Part shown: positions 32,612 through 47,355 of the stretch, piece after piece
Numbering within the stretch: the stretch's first letter is position 1
How the letters are laid out: every line of letters begins with the position of its first letter
Assembly: GCF_002127325.2 (NCBI RefSeq)
Contig: NC_035444.2
Span: forward strand, 36,310,506-36,374,505
DNA from: Helianthus annuus
Taxonomy: Eukaryota; Streptophyta; Magnoliopsida; Asterales; Asteraceae
Direction: 5' to 3'
DNA length: 64,000 nt
Translations under genes and position numbers: made by a program
Notes under the pieces: generated by a model
Seen by the model: only the letters and a program-made list of their open reading frames with translations
What the model was told of the DNA's origin: nothing
Databases searched by the model: none

Positions 32612-34441
32612 CAGTTTCATCTATCTACTATCGTTCACTCTACTTTTTTTCTCTCTTTGTTTCTTCAAATCCAGCCGGAACATCACCTGCTCCGACTCCA
32701 CACCCTCTCCACTTCATCTATCTTCAACATCTCCGAACACTACACACACATACCTGAAGGATGACCACCCAATCTACCCACCAATGTCATCAAACTACGT
32801 ATAACCCACCCCATTCTCTTCAAATATATCATCGGCCAACTCCTTTTCTACCGGTGAATTCTACCAATTCTGACCACTTCACAGGACACCACCAAGACTT
32901 CCTCTCCTTCCCTCAATTTTTTCGGGTAGGCTTCAAGTTTTCCCACTGACGTCGATTGTGATGGGAATATTAGGTGGCCGGCGATTTCGATTGTGGTGGG
33001 GGAAGTTAGGTGGTCGGCAATTCGATTCTGGTGTAACCGGTTGACGGAGACAGATCTTACGCCGGTGGAGGTGACAGAGGAGATCCGGTTGACAGTGATA
33101 TGACGGGAGAGAGCGGTGGTGAAACTGAGTCGTCGGAACAAAGTTGTGGAGCCGAAATAGTGATGTTCTGGCAGGATTCGAAGAAACGGGGAGAGTGAAA
33201 AGTAAAGTGAATGATATTTGTACTGTTTTTGGCAATTTTTAAACTAATGGACTGTAATGGTTAATTTTAACAAACCGTATGAACGAAAAACATAACTAAC
33301 TCTTTATTTATTTTAATTTTAATATAAGGGGCATTATGGTCATTTCAAATAAACTAACAGATTAATTTGATGGCGTTAATGAGAGTGGATTGTAAATGTT
33401 ACAAAAGTGAAAGTAAAGAGACTGTTTTAACAATTTTTAAACTAATGGACTGTAATAGTTATTTTTAACCAACAATAAAAGTAATAAAACTCCAATAAAT
33501 AACTTTCAAGCTTCTAACATTCATTATCTCTAAAACTTATTTAGTTAAATTCAATAAAATCAACCAAAATCTATCCTCTTACTCTATCAATACTACCATA
33601 AATAAGAACCTATGTGTCACATTTCCTCTATTTGATAGAGAATATTGAGGGAATTCTTTTAGGACATCCACATGTAAAAAAAAATATAAAATTAAGACTA
33701 CTTATTTGGATTTTATCTCTTATTTCAACACAATTAATATATTACGGAACGAAACTATTGCAAGGTATAGAACTTATTCCATATCAGTTGTATGAACAAC
33801 CAATGTGGGGTTTATATACCATATAAGCTCTCTAAAACATGAACATAGAAGCCCCTATTGTATAGTGGTGGCGACGTCGTCTAGGGTCACAAGAGGCTTT
33901 TTTTCTGCTAACCCTAGACATGCGAAGGAGCGGAGGCTTCCTGTGGTGGGAATTGGCGACGGCAAAGCGCCGGCAACAGCCAGCCACCATGTGGCACTTT
34001 TACATAGAAGATTATAGAGGACATAATTACAACCTTAAGTCCTTATAGCATCACTAATGTATTGCTTGTTCTAATATCCCCTAACCACAATAACCAAAGT
34101 GTTGTCCATAACCAGTTATGTAAAATTTCCACAAGAAAACTCTCAACCCCTCTACTTGGTAAATAAAAAAGTAACAACAATTGTACGATTGCCATTAAAA
34201 GATAGGTCGGTCAACACCAACCAAAACACGAACAAGAAAATCAAAAGTGTTGACCCCAAAAGGCCATCATCAAGCATAAACCAACCAACATGTGTATCAA
34301 CCAAAATTTTAAATTATAGAAAAAACAAAACAGGAATGACGATATGACTGCCAGGACGTGGTTGAGCACACAACTCAGATTTTGCACAAAAATGCACCCT
34401 TTTACACCAACTCAACTCAACTCAACTCAAAAATGGATGAT
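32612..34441. other. Gene-free stretch between two genes
   Basis: No convincing gene. A direct repeat (CAATTTTTAAACTAATGGAC) occurs at about 33233 and 33434, probably inside a decayed MITE. Small ORFs on both strands near 32760-33235 have no recognisable domain. Confidence 0.4.
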
Positions 34442-37400
34442 TTATGTACCCGTTATTTCCCTGTCCATTTTCATTCTTTTTGCACTTTGTGCATCTTGCA
34501 AGCTATTATTAATTCGTTGTGATGAAGAAGAAGAAGAATCATGCTGAAAGACACAGTTTGCACCGTGTCGACATCCCCTTGAGCTATTAAAATAAATACA
34601 CGGCTTATTGCTCTTCGGTTTCATATCGCGTGTTTTCTGGTTACTACTATTATTATTGTTATTATTCACCGCTTCTGGTTTATCTCCCCCATGCTGCTGA
34701 ATCAGACTCTTGTAATAGTTTATATCCTTCTTAGCTGGCGGATTTGGATTTACCTCTGGCAGTGGTGGTAGAGGCGTTTGCAGATTCGGAACAGAAACAG
34801 GAGCCGGTACATGAACAGGAACAGGTCCCACCCTGTTTGGTGGTGCATAATGGGTGCCGCTAGAAGACGGTGTCGAAAACGGGAGATGGGTTGGTCGGGT
34901 GTGGACGGGTATCGGTGGGTCAGGTAAAGATACGGCTGGCGGCAATGTGGTGGGCACTGGTGGCGGTTGAGAAATTTGTTGACTAGATGTGGACGGGCCA
35001 TGAGTCGAGACTAGTTTCTCGATTAACCCCGGGTCGCTGAGAATTTTAATGAGCAGGTTTGGGTCGATTAGGTTTCCTTGAGTGGTGTTCGACATTGCTG
35101 CGTTTAGAGCGGAATAGGCGGCGGTTATTACATCCGGTTCGACACCAGGGACCATCCCAGGTGGCGGCATCCCATTGGTTGTTGAAAGAGGTGTTGCAGA
35201 TGATGATGACGTGTCAGGTGCCGTGTCTTCATCTTCAATGGGAGTGACGGGGATCACGGGAGTATGCTGATCACTGTAATACAATTCATCTGCCCCCATT
35301 GCTGGTGCAGGGCTGCAAAAACAATAGTTAACTTTATATCAATATATACAGAATGGAAAAAAGTTTAATAAATTTATATAAATATAAAAAACCAACTTCG
35401 GTGGAACAGCCGATGGTCGTGGATATATTGCTTCCAGCATTCTCATCTCCCGTTGACTTTCGACCTGTACTTCTTTGCTTTCTTCTCCGGCCGCCACTTG
35501 CCACGTGGGATCCAAAATGAACTGTGAAATTTAATACAAATTAAAAATTGTACACAAACTATTATGTTGAATTTCAGTAGATAGTGATGTATAAGCTTGG
35601 TTTGGGCCTTAAATGGCGCTCATCGAAAGCGCGATGCGCATGACGCAGTGATGAGATCGCATCAGCAATGCGGTTCCATGATGTGCATGTTATGCAGTCT
35701 GAAGCAATCTGATGCGTTATGTGGATTGACTAGTATTTGACCAATTGGAACATCGATTGCAATGGCTGAGTTTCTCAAATCTGGCCACCGGTCAAACAAA
35801 TATGACCATTAGTTAAGCAATGGGTTTGGGTATTTCAAACATATTAAACCATCGACCGAACAAATCTGACCATTGATGATGAAAATATCTTATTTAGTTT
35901 TAAAAGTTCACAATTTAAAATATTATCGAGAGTAAAATGCCATTTCCATCCCTGATGTTTTGCCAGTTTTGCAACTTTCATCCAAAGGTTTTCTTTTTTC
36001 CAAAATATTTGAAATCTTGCCATTTTCATCTAGCTCGTTAACTCCATTCATTTTTTCCATTAAAACGGGTATTTTCGTCTTTTTTTAATACTTGTACATT
36101 ATGCTAAATGCTTGTACATAAAGTGAAAAAGACCTAATTGCCTTTTAAGTTAACAAAAAAGACAAAAATACCCCTGTCTTAACGGAGAAAAATGGATGAA
36201 GTTCACAAGCCGGATGAAAATGGCAAGATTTCAAACCTTTTGGATCTGGATGCGAAAAAACAAAGGATGAAAATCACAAAACTTGCCAAACCTTAGGGAC
36301 GAAATGGCATTTTACTCTATTCTTATCTATAAATACACTTTTAGTATTTTTTTTTAATAACAAACACGACGCATAGGTAGGTAATACGCTCGCCTCATAC
36401 ATCGGCTTTTAGGATCAAAACGCATCGGAGTGCCACATGCTTATATGTGTACATATTATGATATAAGTGGTTTTTTGATGTAATTAATCAACTTAAGACA
36501 TTCTTTTGCATTTAACATTGTTTTGGTTAGATTATTATTCTATCATTCAGATTGTTTAATAAACAATCATACTTTATCGACACCATGTCATACAGTGAGT
36601 TAAACAAGTACTAAACATTTGGTTTCATTAATAACAAGTACTAATCACTACTACATCGTATGGTTTTCTCAAAAGACATAAATGCAGAAGTTAAATATAA
36701 GTTCTGTTAGAAAAAACAGAGCTTCTTGATCAGTATCTTTTACTACCTTATTGCCAGAAAACCTCAAAAGATTTAGTGGCAGAACAATTACATACAATAT
36801 GACAGGTGAAAATGCAAAATATAACTGCATAAGTTATTGCAAACTTTCACAACTTTCGAATGCACTCGTAAAGAAAGTCATCTCAAATATGTAGGTCTGT
36901 AAACGAACCAAACGTTCTTGAATTGTCCGGACTCCGGAGGGAAGGTCGTTTATGTTCGTTCGTCTATTTAAATAAACGAACGAACATGAACAATTTTTTT
37001 GTTCATTTGATTAAACGAATGAACATGAACACACATTATGTTCGTTCATCTATGTTCGTAAACGTCCGTTTATTTACGTTCGTTCATTCATATATATATA
37101 CATATAAACATTACACTGGATTTCTAACTAGTTATATAAAAGTACTTGGGCTTCCTAGGGATAAAAAATGAGCTTTTGAAATGAACTTATTGTAATTAAT
37201 CACTAACTGACATAAAAAAACTACTTTTATGTTTGTTTGTATTCAGTTAATTATGTTCATCTGTGTTCGTTATGTTTATTAAAATTATGTTCATATAAGT
37301 TTGTTTGTTTATGTTCGCTTAGGCTTTGAACGAAGAAACATAAACGAACACGAACATGCTCATTTTCTTAACGAACGAACACGAACCAAAAAATGTGATA

Positions 37401-40400
37401 TGTTTGTGTTCATTCGGTTCGTTTGCCTACCAATATGAACACTTCAGACAAAATCGTTTTGGATTAAAAAATAAATGGTCGCAACCAACACAAAACTTAA
37501 GCTTATATCTAAATTACTTGCATTACGATATAACATTATAACCTAATAAATCACTTTTTTTAAATTTTCTTATTGTTTCGAGTTTTGACTACATAGGTTG
37601 TGAGTCATAGAACATCGACAATCATAATATTAAGAATTTATAAGCATGAACAAAATAACTTACTCTAGAAGGACATTTCCACTGGATGACAGGTATTTGA
37701 GACAATTTGTTCTGCAATAAGTTTGCAGGCTGAATGCCTTCAAAGCCAGGTGGCAAATTGTCATCAGAACTTGCTCCACCCGAATGCCATGACCACGAGT
37801 CCTTTGCTTGGAGATGATCTTGACCGCCCAACCCTACTTGAGAAGGAGATTCATCGGATAAGAACAGCTTTACCTATTATTAAACATTAGTGTTAGCCAA
37901 TTAAAGGTTTTGCCCTCATCGCCTATTCTGACAAAAAGAACACATATAAAAGAAATTCAGTCATTGCACACCACCCAAAATTCTAAACCTTTACACATAC
38001 GCTAATCACATCGAGTTTCAAAAGATCTTGCTAAACTTAAGCAACATTCAGATTTAAATCCTTCGCCCTCGACATTTGTGTTTTCAGACTGATTGTCTTA
38101 TATTGTAACTTTGAGTCACTAATTAGTAATTATCTAGGGTTCTGGGGTCGAATAAAATGAGTTTCATACTACTAGCTGCAACAAAACTAACTGTCAAAAT
38201 GTGAAATAAAGGAACCTTTTTTAGTTTTATCTCCATTTTACAATCCATCATCCTTTTTCACCGAAAAAAGGTTCTTGGTGGTTAATTTATCAGTTAGTTC
38301 CTTAAATAATCAGACTTTCCAAATACTCAAACATTATCTGATTATTAGATCTTCAAACAACAAAAGCACAGCTAAACACTATCCTATACGACCCATTTTT
38401 ATTATAGGGTTACTGATTCCGCTTATTTAACAGGAATCGGGAAAGAGGCAAACTTGAAGCAGCAGTTCCGGCTCTTAAAAAGAATGTTAAATGATTGGTG
38501 GCAAATATCTAAGTTCATGTTAGCAAATGTCAACTCTATGTTCATGTTAGCATCTGATTCCACACTTTTATCTAAAGATTTTTCCAACTCCAATATGGCG
38601 CAAAAACTGGCATAACCATTAGTTACTTCTCACAAACTTCTCTAAAGATGAAATTTGAACTGCTTCCTCAAATATTCAGCAACATCAGGTATAAATTATG
38701 CATTCTACTACCCAGGCGATCACTTTGTTTCGGGTGCAGACGGTTCAAATAGATGGGCTTTATCTAATAAAGCGCCATCTTATCTTTGTATTTTATTTTA
38801 TTTGATTTTTTTTAATCTTATGAATAACAGATGGACATTAGCTCCACGATCTCTATATAGTGATGCACGATTCCTTTCTTCTTCATACTTAGACTCATGA
38901 GCCATGTGATTCAAGGTTAGTTTTTTTATTTGTTTCTTCTCAACCGCACACTATCTTTCTGTGTTCTTCTATTCACTGTTTCTTTCTTCAAAATCACAGC
39001 AACATTCAAGTTTCTACTTCTACTTTTGAACTTTTGGTATTGTGTTTTACTCTTAAGTACTTTTGATCCTAACAATGATTTTAATTAATAATTATAACGC
39101 TTTCTTTATTATATATTTGTAGTATAGTATAATATTCAATACATAAAATATCTTATAGTCTTTGTTCCTCTATGTACGCTTTTTTATTCAGAGTAGTGTT
39201 TTTTTTGCACCTTTCGCCTCAGCTCCGGGCGAGGCCTAACCGCCTTGAGTGCACATCTTGCCTTTGAGAACATAGTTTTCTAGGTTTCTTATGAAATCTC
39301 CAAGCAATACAGAATCAAAAGTTACTGTTAAGTTACTTCTTACAAACGTCTAAAGATGAAATTTTAACTACTTCCTCAAATATCAGGTTTAAATTAAAAA
39401 AGAATCATTTATGTTTTCTTCTACACATACAAAAAGGCTAACATAGTATTTCCTAGGTTTCTTATGGCATCTCCAATCAATACAAAACCAATGATCCACC
39501 TTTACTTAATACAAACTAAATTCATAAGAAACCATTATTAACATAGTTATCTCACATATATTTCAAGAAATACCATCAATTCACCAAGTTATAATGAGTA
39601 AACATGTAAAACCGCCTTCATTAACTCAACAAAGGTCATGTAAAACAGGCATGATATATAGATTTCAAGGAAGAGCACCCTCCTTCACCTCTAATATCAC
39701 TATGAAAATACAACTTACAAAGTGATTAATCATCATCCAACAAAATGTTAAGCCACAATTCACAAAGCATCTTCAATACCACAAAGAACAGCATGCACAT
39801 TTCAGCAGTAAACAAATTCATCCACATATGATGCAAGTATTCCAATTCAGAAACCATTTCATCCTCAAATCTCATTAAAACAGCCACATTCATATTTTAG
39901 TGTCAGCCCATATCAGACACCAACATTATCATTTTAGCATTATAACTTTTTTTAACACAAGTGACAGTTATTTCATCAAAAAAAAACTTTTAAACTTTTA
40001 ATCACTAATTTATGTTAAAGAGTAAAAATGCAGCTCTATAATAGATTGCAGGATCTTCTCACTTAGGCAAAAAACCAACAACTACCGATGATAGAGATCG
40101 ACCAAAATCACAACCGCATGCATAACTGAACCATTTTTACCACTTACATTATACGTACCTTCACCTCGTTTGGCACTTTGAACATACAATCTACAAAGTA
40201 AACTTATTATCCAACAAATATAAAGCCACAAAGCATCATCATCAAAAGAACCATTACATCCTCAAATCCCAACAAAAGAACCACATTCAAATCAGTATCA
40301 ACCCATACAAATTCTGATGCAAATTCAACACCAACATCATCATTTCAGCATCATAACCTTTTAACACAGGATACACATTCAGCAGTAAACAAATTCATCT

Positions 40401-40856
40401 ATGCAAGTATTTCAATTCACAAACCATTTCATCCTCAAATCTCATTAAAAACAGCCACATTCATATTTTCCTGTGAATCCATACAAAGTTTGACGCAAAT
40501 TCAACACAAATAATAACATATCATTAAAAGAACCACATTTCATCCTCAAATCCCATTAATAACATTATCATTTCAGTATTATATGTTTTGAACACAGTTG
40601 ACAGTATTATCATTTCATCAGAAAACTTTTTTATTACTTATATCAATATTTAAGTTTTAGCAGTCGTAATGCAGCTCAATAATCAATTGCAGAATCAACT
40701 AACAGTCCAACAAATCCCCCAACTTCTCACTTTATGTACATAATCAACAACTAAAACTAACTCAAATCACATTTTTAACGGTTATATTATATATACCTGA
40801 CACAGATTTAAATCTGAGGCCCAAGAAACTCTCTTTGATTTCTGCAACCCTCGCAT
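34442..40856 (-). CDS. C3H6-like: CCCH zinc-finger protein (C3H6-like), putative RNA- or DNA-binding regulator
   Basis: Four coding exons on the minus strand: 40856-40797, 37873-37664, 35521-35397 and 35312-34442, giving 421 aa, close to the ~413 aa of Arabidopsis C3H6. Exon 1 encodes MRGLQKSKRVSWASDLNLCQ. Exon 2 begins VKLFLSDESPSQVG and contains DNLPPGFEG. Exon 3 is FILDPTWQVAAGEES. Exon 4 holds EDEDTAPD, a long Pro-rich region and, near the C-terminus, one zinc finger with spacing C-X8-C-X5-C-X3-H (CIYFNSSRGCRHGANCVFQH). All junctions are GT-AG and phases match. Introns 1 (2.9 kb) and 2 (2.1 kb) are long and hold repeats. Two AAACCCTA telo-box motifs (40972-40979, 41005-41012) lie upstream, common in plant housekeeping promoters. 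The molecular role of C3H6 is poorly known. Confidence 0.88.
35929..36318. mobile_element. Inverted-repeat MITE in C3H6-like intron 2
   Basis: AGAGTAAAATGCC at the left is the exact complement of GGCATTTTACTCT at the right. Inner arms also pair (CATTTTCATCTAGCTCG region with its counterpart near 36200). Target duplication not resolved. Confidence 0.7.
36892..37429. mobile_element. hAT-type MITE rich in GAACGAAC in C3H6-like intron 2
   Basis: The left end TAGGTCTGTAAACGAACC pairs with the right end GGTTCGTTTGCCTA. CAAATATG (36884-36891) and CCAATATG (37430-37437) are an 8-bp duplication with one mismatch. The inside is full of CGAACGAACATGAAC repeats on both strands. Confidence 0.75.
39802..40482. 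repeat. Duplicated segment inside C3H6-like intron 1
   Basis: ATTCAGCAGTAAACAAATTC and the next ~100 bp occur at about 39802-39900 and again near 40377-40475, with small indels. The intervening DNA contains further shorter copies of CATCCTCAAATC. Confidence 0.65.
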
Positions 40857-41250
40857 GTTTACAAAACAAATACAACAATTTCGATTTCGATTTCGATATC
40901 AATTTCTGGAAAATTGATGTGGATTATGTGATGGATTACACACACACACACAACGAATTCGGAGGGATAGAAAACCCTAACTTTAGTTACTTTTGCTTCG
41001 TCTAAAACCCTAGATTGAGTAACGTGTTGACGAAGGTAAGTTGTAATGTAATGGTGGTGAATCTAAGAGGATGACGGAGAGTATCGTCCGATGATGTGGA
41101 TTAGGGATCGGTTGATGACGGTGGTTGGAGGACGATGACGGTGGCGATTGACGGAGGCTAGGTCATGAGAGAAGAGAGAGAGAGAGATGAATGAAATAAT
41201 AAAAACTAAAAAAGTAAGTAATTGAGATCGAGGGTGACAGATAGATTCAA
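40857..41250 (-). promoter_or_regulatory. 5' leader and promoter region of the C3H6-like gene
   Basis: Upstream of the ATG are a CA run (40940-40951), two telo-boxes and a GA run (about 41170-41187). No TATA box was picked with confidence. Confidence 0.4.
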
Positions 41251-43560
41251 TTGTATATATGTCATCCCTCAACTAACCATCAATTCTACATTTGGTCCTT
41301 TATTCGTGTGGTGTGATGCCACGTCGTGTCGTGTCGGGTCAGGTCGGATCGGATCAAGTCTGCTTAAATTTGTGTTGTGTTTTAGGTTGACTTTTTTGTG
41401 TTCATGACTAATACCTAATTTGTATTATTTTAATTGTTTTTGTGTATTTATCTCATTCAAAATTAATACTTATGTTTATAGATTTAGCTCGAGATCATTC
41501 AAAACTAATACGGCTGTTTATAGATTTAGCTTGAGGTAAACAAATGGAAGTACTCAGAGAATATACTACTAGAATTAAAACTTGTTTTTTCGTGTCGTGT
41601 TAATAATTAGCGCCACGGTCTAGTTAGAAGCTAGAGAGCATAGTATAGTATTACAATAGTTTAGCAAACATATCAAAATTACACCATGCATTTCATTCTA
41701 ATAAATGAAAAGTTTTTCTACACTTGATCCAAGGAAAGAGTACACCTTAATGTCTTCGAATACTTTTTCAGGTTTTAATTCAACATTGTTGAATATATTA
41801 TCATTTCGCGCCCTAAAAAACAAATGAGTAAAAAAGCACTATAGTTGGTATCAACTTTTTGTAATTTGTGTTTACAATTGCGAATGAGGAAACCTGCAAT
41901 ACTTCTTTTATCGAATTCTTGAATAAACCCATGATTTTGCACCACACTTTGATTCTAAATAGAATAAACTAAAAGTTATAACGACATTAAGGAAGCCATA
42001 TTCAAAATTATATATTCTAAATGATACATCTTAGATTTCGTCACAACGATGTACTCAGGTTTTTATAATATTATATATCAAAACTATTTAAGTTAAAAAA
42101 TAACATTATATTTTAAACGAACAATCAAAGAAAAATGAATGGTCACATTATACAAGGGCGGCCCTATGTACTAGGTCATGGGTTCACGGGAACCCACTAA
42201 GTTTCAAAATTGTAATTCTAATAGACATTATATATAACAAAATCTGGAGTGCACCCACATAAATAATTATAGGTGAATTCACATCTCACAATCAATCAGT
42301 GTTCCTCCGGCTAATTGTCTTGTTTCCATTCAAAGGGTCTTGGGTTTGAGTCATATTCATGTACTTTTTGTTAAAAAAAAAAAAAAACTAAAATTGATTT
42401 AAACCCAATTTAGATTTTAGGGTTTTGGTCAGCATACTCACAAACATAAGTGCAGGCACACAACTTAAAAACAAGTCGTCCATTTTGCTTCAACCTTTCG
42501 TCCCTCACACGCCTCGTCGTAATCTGATTTCACTCATTGGATCTCACTCATTGGAGCCCAAATTCGAGTTTCAAAGACGTAAACTACTATTTTTATTAAT
42601 ATGCTAAATGCTAATGGAACTTTTAATTAGTTTGAAATTGTATATTAGTTTCCAATCTCCTAATTTGCTAATGGAATCATTAGGTACATTTCCAATTTCT
42701 TATTTCCCAGTTAGTTTGAAATTGTGAATATGAATATTGATAATTTGCTAACGGAATGATTATCTAAACTTGAATTAGACAATTAGTAATCTTAAATTGT
42801 TGAAACAAGTTTCGGTCGAATATGTAATGCAACGTTTTCGAAAGAAGAAATCTCGTACAAAACAACTATAGGTAGTTTTTAAATTGGTAAAGCCCATTGT
42901 ATTTATATTATGCGTTTTTTTTTAATTTCTAATGACAATGTTTTTCTATTATTATATTATATTTTTTATTATATGATGAACCTTACCCGATCTGAACCAT
43001 CAAACTAACCTGTAAATTTTATGTATTGTTCTATGAAGTTGTTGGAACAAAATATTCCTTCTGAACCTGTCGCAAGAAACGAGCCGCTTCTTGTTTTTGC
43101 CGAACTCATGTATCCTTAATAGGAATCAACCAACCTCTGACAATTGGTATCAAAGTCAGAATAACACAAAAAAGAAAACTAAACTCGTTATTTGCGATTG
43201 ATTCGATAAAAAGGGTTACATGTCTTCCTTCTATATATAATCCTTACAAACCTTAATAAACAAAAAACCTATTTGATTTAGGATGATAAAAAAACTATCT
43301 TAAAAAACAACCCTCCAAGTTTATAACCTGGCCAATTCTTACCCAAACTTTTTCAAGATTAATTTATCAATTATTGGATTGGTCTCAAGTTCTCGTGTTC
43401 CAAACCAAAATTTGATTATCTTTGCATAACCTATATGTTCGCACCTATCGACACGCGATGGAGTGCTCGATTCAATCCGGTTATGTAAATGTGGGAAATC
43501 TTTAACTAGGATTGGTGAAAGTCAATACTTGATTTGGATAAAAGTGTGATCAAGGTAAGT
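41251..43560. other. Gene-free stretch
   Basis: AT-rich DNA. A CGTGTCGTGTC low-complexity patch lies near 41320. A MITE-like fragment with GGGTTCACGGGAACCCAC lies near 42180. A PBS-like TTGGTATCAAAG (43144-43155) may mark a decayed LTR element. No gene seen. Confidence 0.35.
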
Positions 43561-43563
43561 TCA

Positions 43564-43760
43564 TGTCACACCCCGATATTTCCACGTATTACCGGTGGGC
43601 CCGGTGGGGAGTATCGTGACGTAGTTGATATCATCATAGTCAATTTATCACAATTCAATGCACAGCGAAAGTCTAAAGTAAAATATATTACAAACCAAAT
43701 GAAAGTAACATATGTATTACAAACGGAATGTAAAGGATCCACAGGCGGATCAAAACAAAA
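43564..43760 (+). mobile_element. LTR-like fragment starting TGTCACACCCCGAT
   Basis: The opening TGTCACACCCCGATATTTCC and the GGTGGGCCCGGTGGGG stretch resemble a repeat start common in Asteraceae genomes, probably an LTR. It is joined directly to LINE coding sequence. Confidence 0.35.
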
Positions 43761-43766
43761 GAAGAT

Positions 43767-44460
43767 ATGCGGCGTTGGGATAATGATCGAGGGGAGAGGT
43801 TCTCCACTAAAAGTATTCGCCAAGAGTTAGAGCTGAAAGGGACGGTTCCTAGCGACTGTGGATGCTTCAAATGGAATGCTTGGGCTCCTCTCAAGGTTAA
43901 CTACTTAGTTTGGCGGGCCGAGCTTAGGAGAATTGCGGATAAACTAAACTTGGTGAAAAGAGGGATTAATATCACAAACAATCTTTGTAGCAGGTGCGGA
44001 ATAAACGAGGAATCAAGCGACCATCTCTTCGTATCTTGCTTATGGGCTAAAGCGGTTTGGTGGAACATTCAAAGGTGGCTAAAAATCTCTGTGGACTGCG
44101 AGTGGGTTTCGGTTTCGCAAATATTTGAGCACATCTCGGTTCAAGTTGGATCAAAAAAGTGGAAGCAAATAGTGCAAATGGTGGCTATGGCGTGTATGTG
44201 GAGACTATGGTTAGCACGAAACGTAAAGGAGTTCAACGACAACATTGTCCCCGTCCAGACTATTGTGGAGTTGACAAAAGAAGAATCATTCTTGTGGATG
44301 AAGAATAGAGCAAAGGGTATCTCAACGGGCTGGAACGAGTGGGTCACTTTTGACATTTCTGCTATATTGTAATTGAATTTGTTCTTTGAACTGGTGTATT
44401 TTTTTTCCAGCCCCTTGCTGGCTTCTATATCTATATATAGATGGTTGTTCAAAAAAAAAA
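43767..44460 (+). pseudogene. LINE 3' fragment with reverse-transcriptase zinc-binding domain
   Basis: A 201-residue frame (43767-44372) encodes the zf-RVT region found after reverse transcriptase in plant LINEs: FKWNAWAPLKVNYLVWRAEL, then LCSRCGINEESSDHLFVSC, then KAVWWNIQRW. It ends at a natural-looking stop. About 75 bp later an A-run (44451-44460) looks like the LINE tail. The reverse transcriptase and endonuclease are missing, as in the 5' truncations usual for LINEs. Confidence 0.8.
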
Positions 44461-44873
44461 GGTTAATGTTTTGGGTTTATCAATCAAGTTAGAATTCGAT
44501 TGTCATCCCTAGGTGTGCATGTGACTAGGTGGTAAAAAAGTAAGATATACTTCAGAAACAAAATTAAAAGAGCATTTCTTACACAAATATATCAACTAAG
44601 GGTGGTGATACATTGACAAAGGTAAATTTAAACGGGGAGGTATTAGGTTCAAGTATCACAAACGACAGAGATTAAAAGAAAGTTATCGTAAAAATTTTTT
44701 TTTTCTCAAAACATGCTTACATTCTGTGGCATCCCTTATTTTCACATTAATTTTCATAACTAAACTAGTATTTTATACTAAACTATTTTTAGTTTCATAT
44801 GATATAAAATAATAAAAGAAATAATTAATATTTAAAAATACTTTTACATTATTATACAGGGTAAATTTATTCT

Positions 44874-45231
44874 ACAAAGACTCTTAAAAATAAGAAGTAT
44901 ACAAATGCACAATGGATTGCAAAATATAACACAATGTCCAACAAAATATAACACAATGCCCAAAAATATAACAAAATGTCGAAGAAAAAAAACACAATGA
45001 ATCACGTAAAAGACACAATGACGCAAATATAAAAAAGACACAATGATAAATAAAAGAACACAATGATGTAAACAAGAAGTCTAAAATCTACAAGCTAAAC
45101 ATCTTAAAACAAAAACTTAAAAATATCATATCGTAGAGTTCGATGAGACGGTTCCAATGCCGCTTGAATAGGGTCAATTGGAGTTTGTTTGATACATTTT
45201 TTTACGACTTCTTATTTTTAAGAGACTTTGT
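44874..45231. mobile_element. Mutator-type MITE with 26-bp terminal repeats
   Basis: The left end ACAAAGACTCTTAAAAATAA pairs with the right end TTATTTTTAAGAGACTTTGT with one mismatch. The flanks ATTTATTCT (44865-44873) and ATTTGATCT (45232-45240) match at 7 of 9 bases, a Mutator-like length. The interior repeats ACACAATG about seven times. Confidence 0.65.
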
Positions 45232-45240
45232 ATTTGATCT

Positions 45241-46200
45241 TAATCATTATTATATATATAAAAACACACATTTATTTGAAATATAATTATAAAAAATACA
45301 TAACCCAACCATCGCCTCCGCCCCTGTTCATCCAAGCTTGTCCGAGAGCATAGACGCCCATGCGAAAAGCGCGTGACCGAAAACGGCTCCAATGGGCATC
45401 CTCCAAAAACACCATAGATTCTAGAAGAAACCTTGTATTGAGGATGCTCTAAACATGATGATAAATATATATATTGAGAATTGAGAATGAGAATGAGAAT
45501 GAGAATTTCAGACACTTTTAGATGAAATATTCAATTCCAACATACACACGATAAAAAATAGATCAATTGCTTAGAGAAGGAGATAAAGTCACGAAGGAGA
45601 ATTCAAGAATGGGAACTGGGCCACTAGTTACTATAGCAGGGATTTGGGCCACTGCGGTCTGTAGGTTTGGACCCTGTGAGAATGGGCTTGGATGTCAAAT
45701 TAAGTATATTGCCAAGGTTTTAAATGATCAAAATAGCATCGTTTTCAACTTCGTTTTTTTGTTTTTTTTTTGTATTTTTTTAAAAAATAAAAAGTTAAAA
45801 ACACTCAAAACTTATAACACTTTACAATAAGTTCGTAATTATATTTGTAACTTTCTGAAAATTAAAAATCTCATTCTTTTATCTAATTATCTTCAAACAC
45901 CTTAGTTTACGAATATAAACACCCTTGAAAAATGAAACTCTAAATCCCTTGCTTTTTTCACTCCAACTGGATCCACTCCAAAGTGGTAGCATGTTTGTAC
46001 ACCCAAAGTATCGGTCCTCGGCATTACCCAACAACCCATACTCTATTTCACCCAACATCGGATGGTCCATATAGTTCATCACATAAGTGCTATAGCATTA
46101 ACATCTGTTAAGTAGGTGCATGGGCCGAAGTAGGTGCATGGGCCAAAACTCTGTTCCTCCTTTTAATACTCACATAAGACCATGAGTAGTAAAGAGCACG
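45241..46200. other. Gene-free stretch
   Basis: Only short ORFs without domains. Nothing recognised. Confidence 0.4.
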
Positions 46201-47115
<915 letters not shown>

Positions 47116-47355
47116 TTTTTTTTTTTTTTGAAAGGTGTGAATTATTCGTGAATGTCGGGAAGTCTAGCATACGTTGTTTTAACCGGGTCCGCGCTAGAGA
47201 GCCACCTCACACAATAGATCCCCAATTTAAAACCCCTCAATAAGAAACCTCTATCACCCAGACTCGAACTTGAGACCTGAAGGGAAAAACTCACCCGAAC
47301 CCATTATAGGTGAAACTTAAATAGTTAAATATCCGTGTCCACCACTAGATTATCC
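47116..47355 (-). mobile_element. tRNA-derived SINE
   Basis: On the minus strand it opens with TCTAGTGGTGGACAC (A-box region) and AAGTTCGAGTCTGG (B box), and ends in a run of As (T-run 47116-47129). The 3' domain resembles that of the element at 32392-32611. Target duplication not found. Confidence 0.6.
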
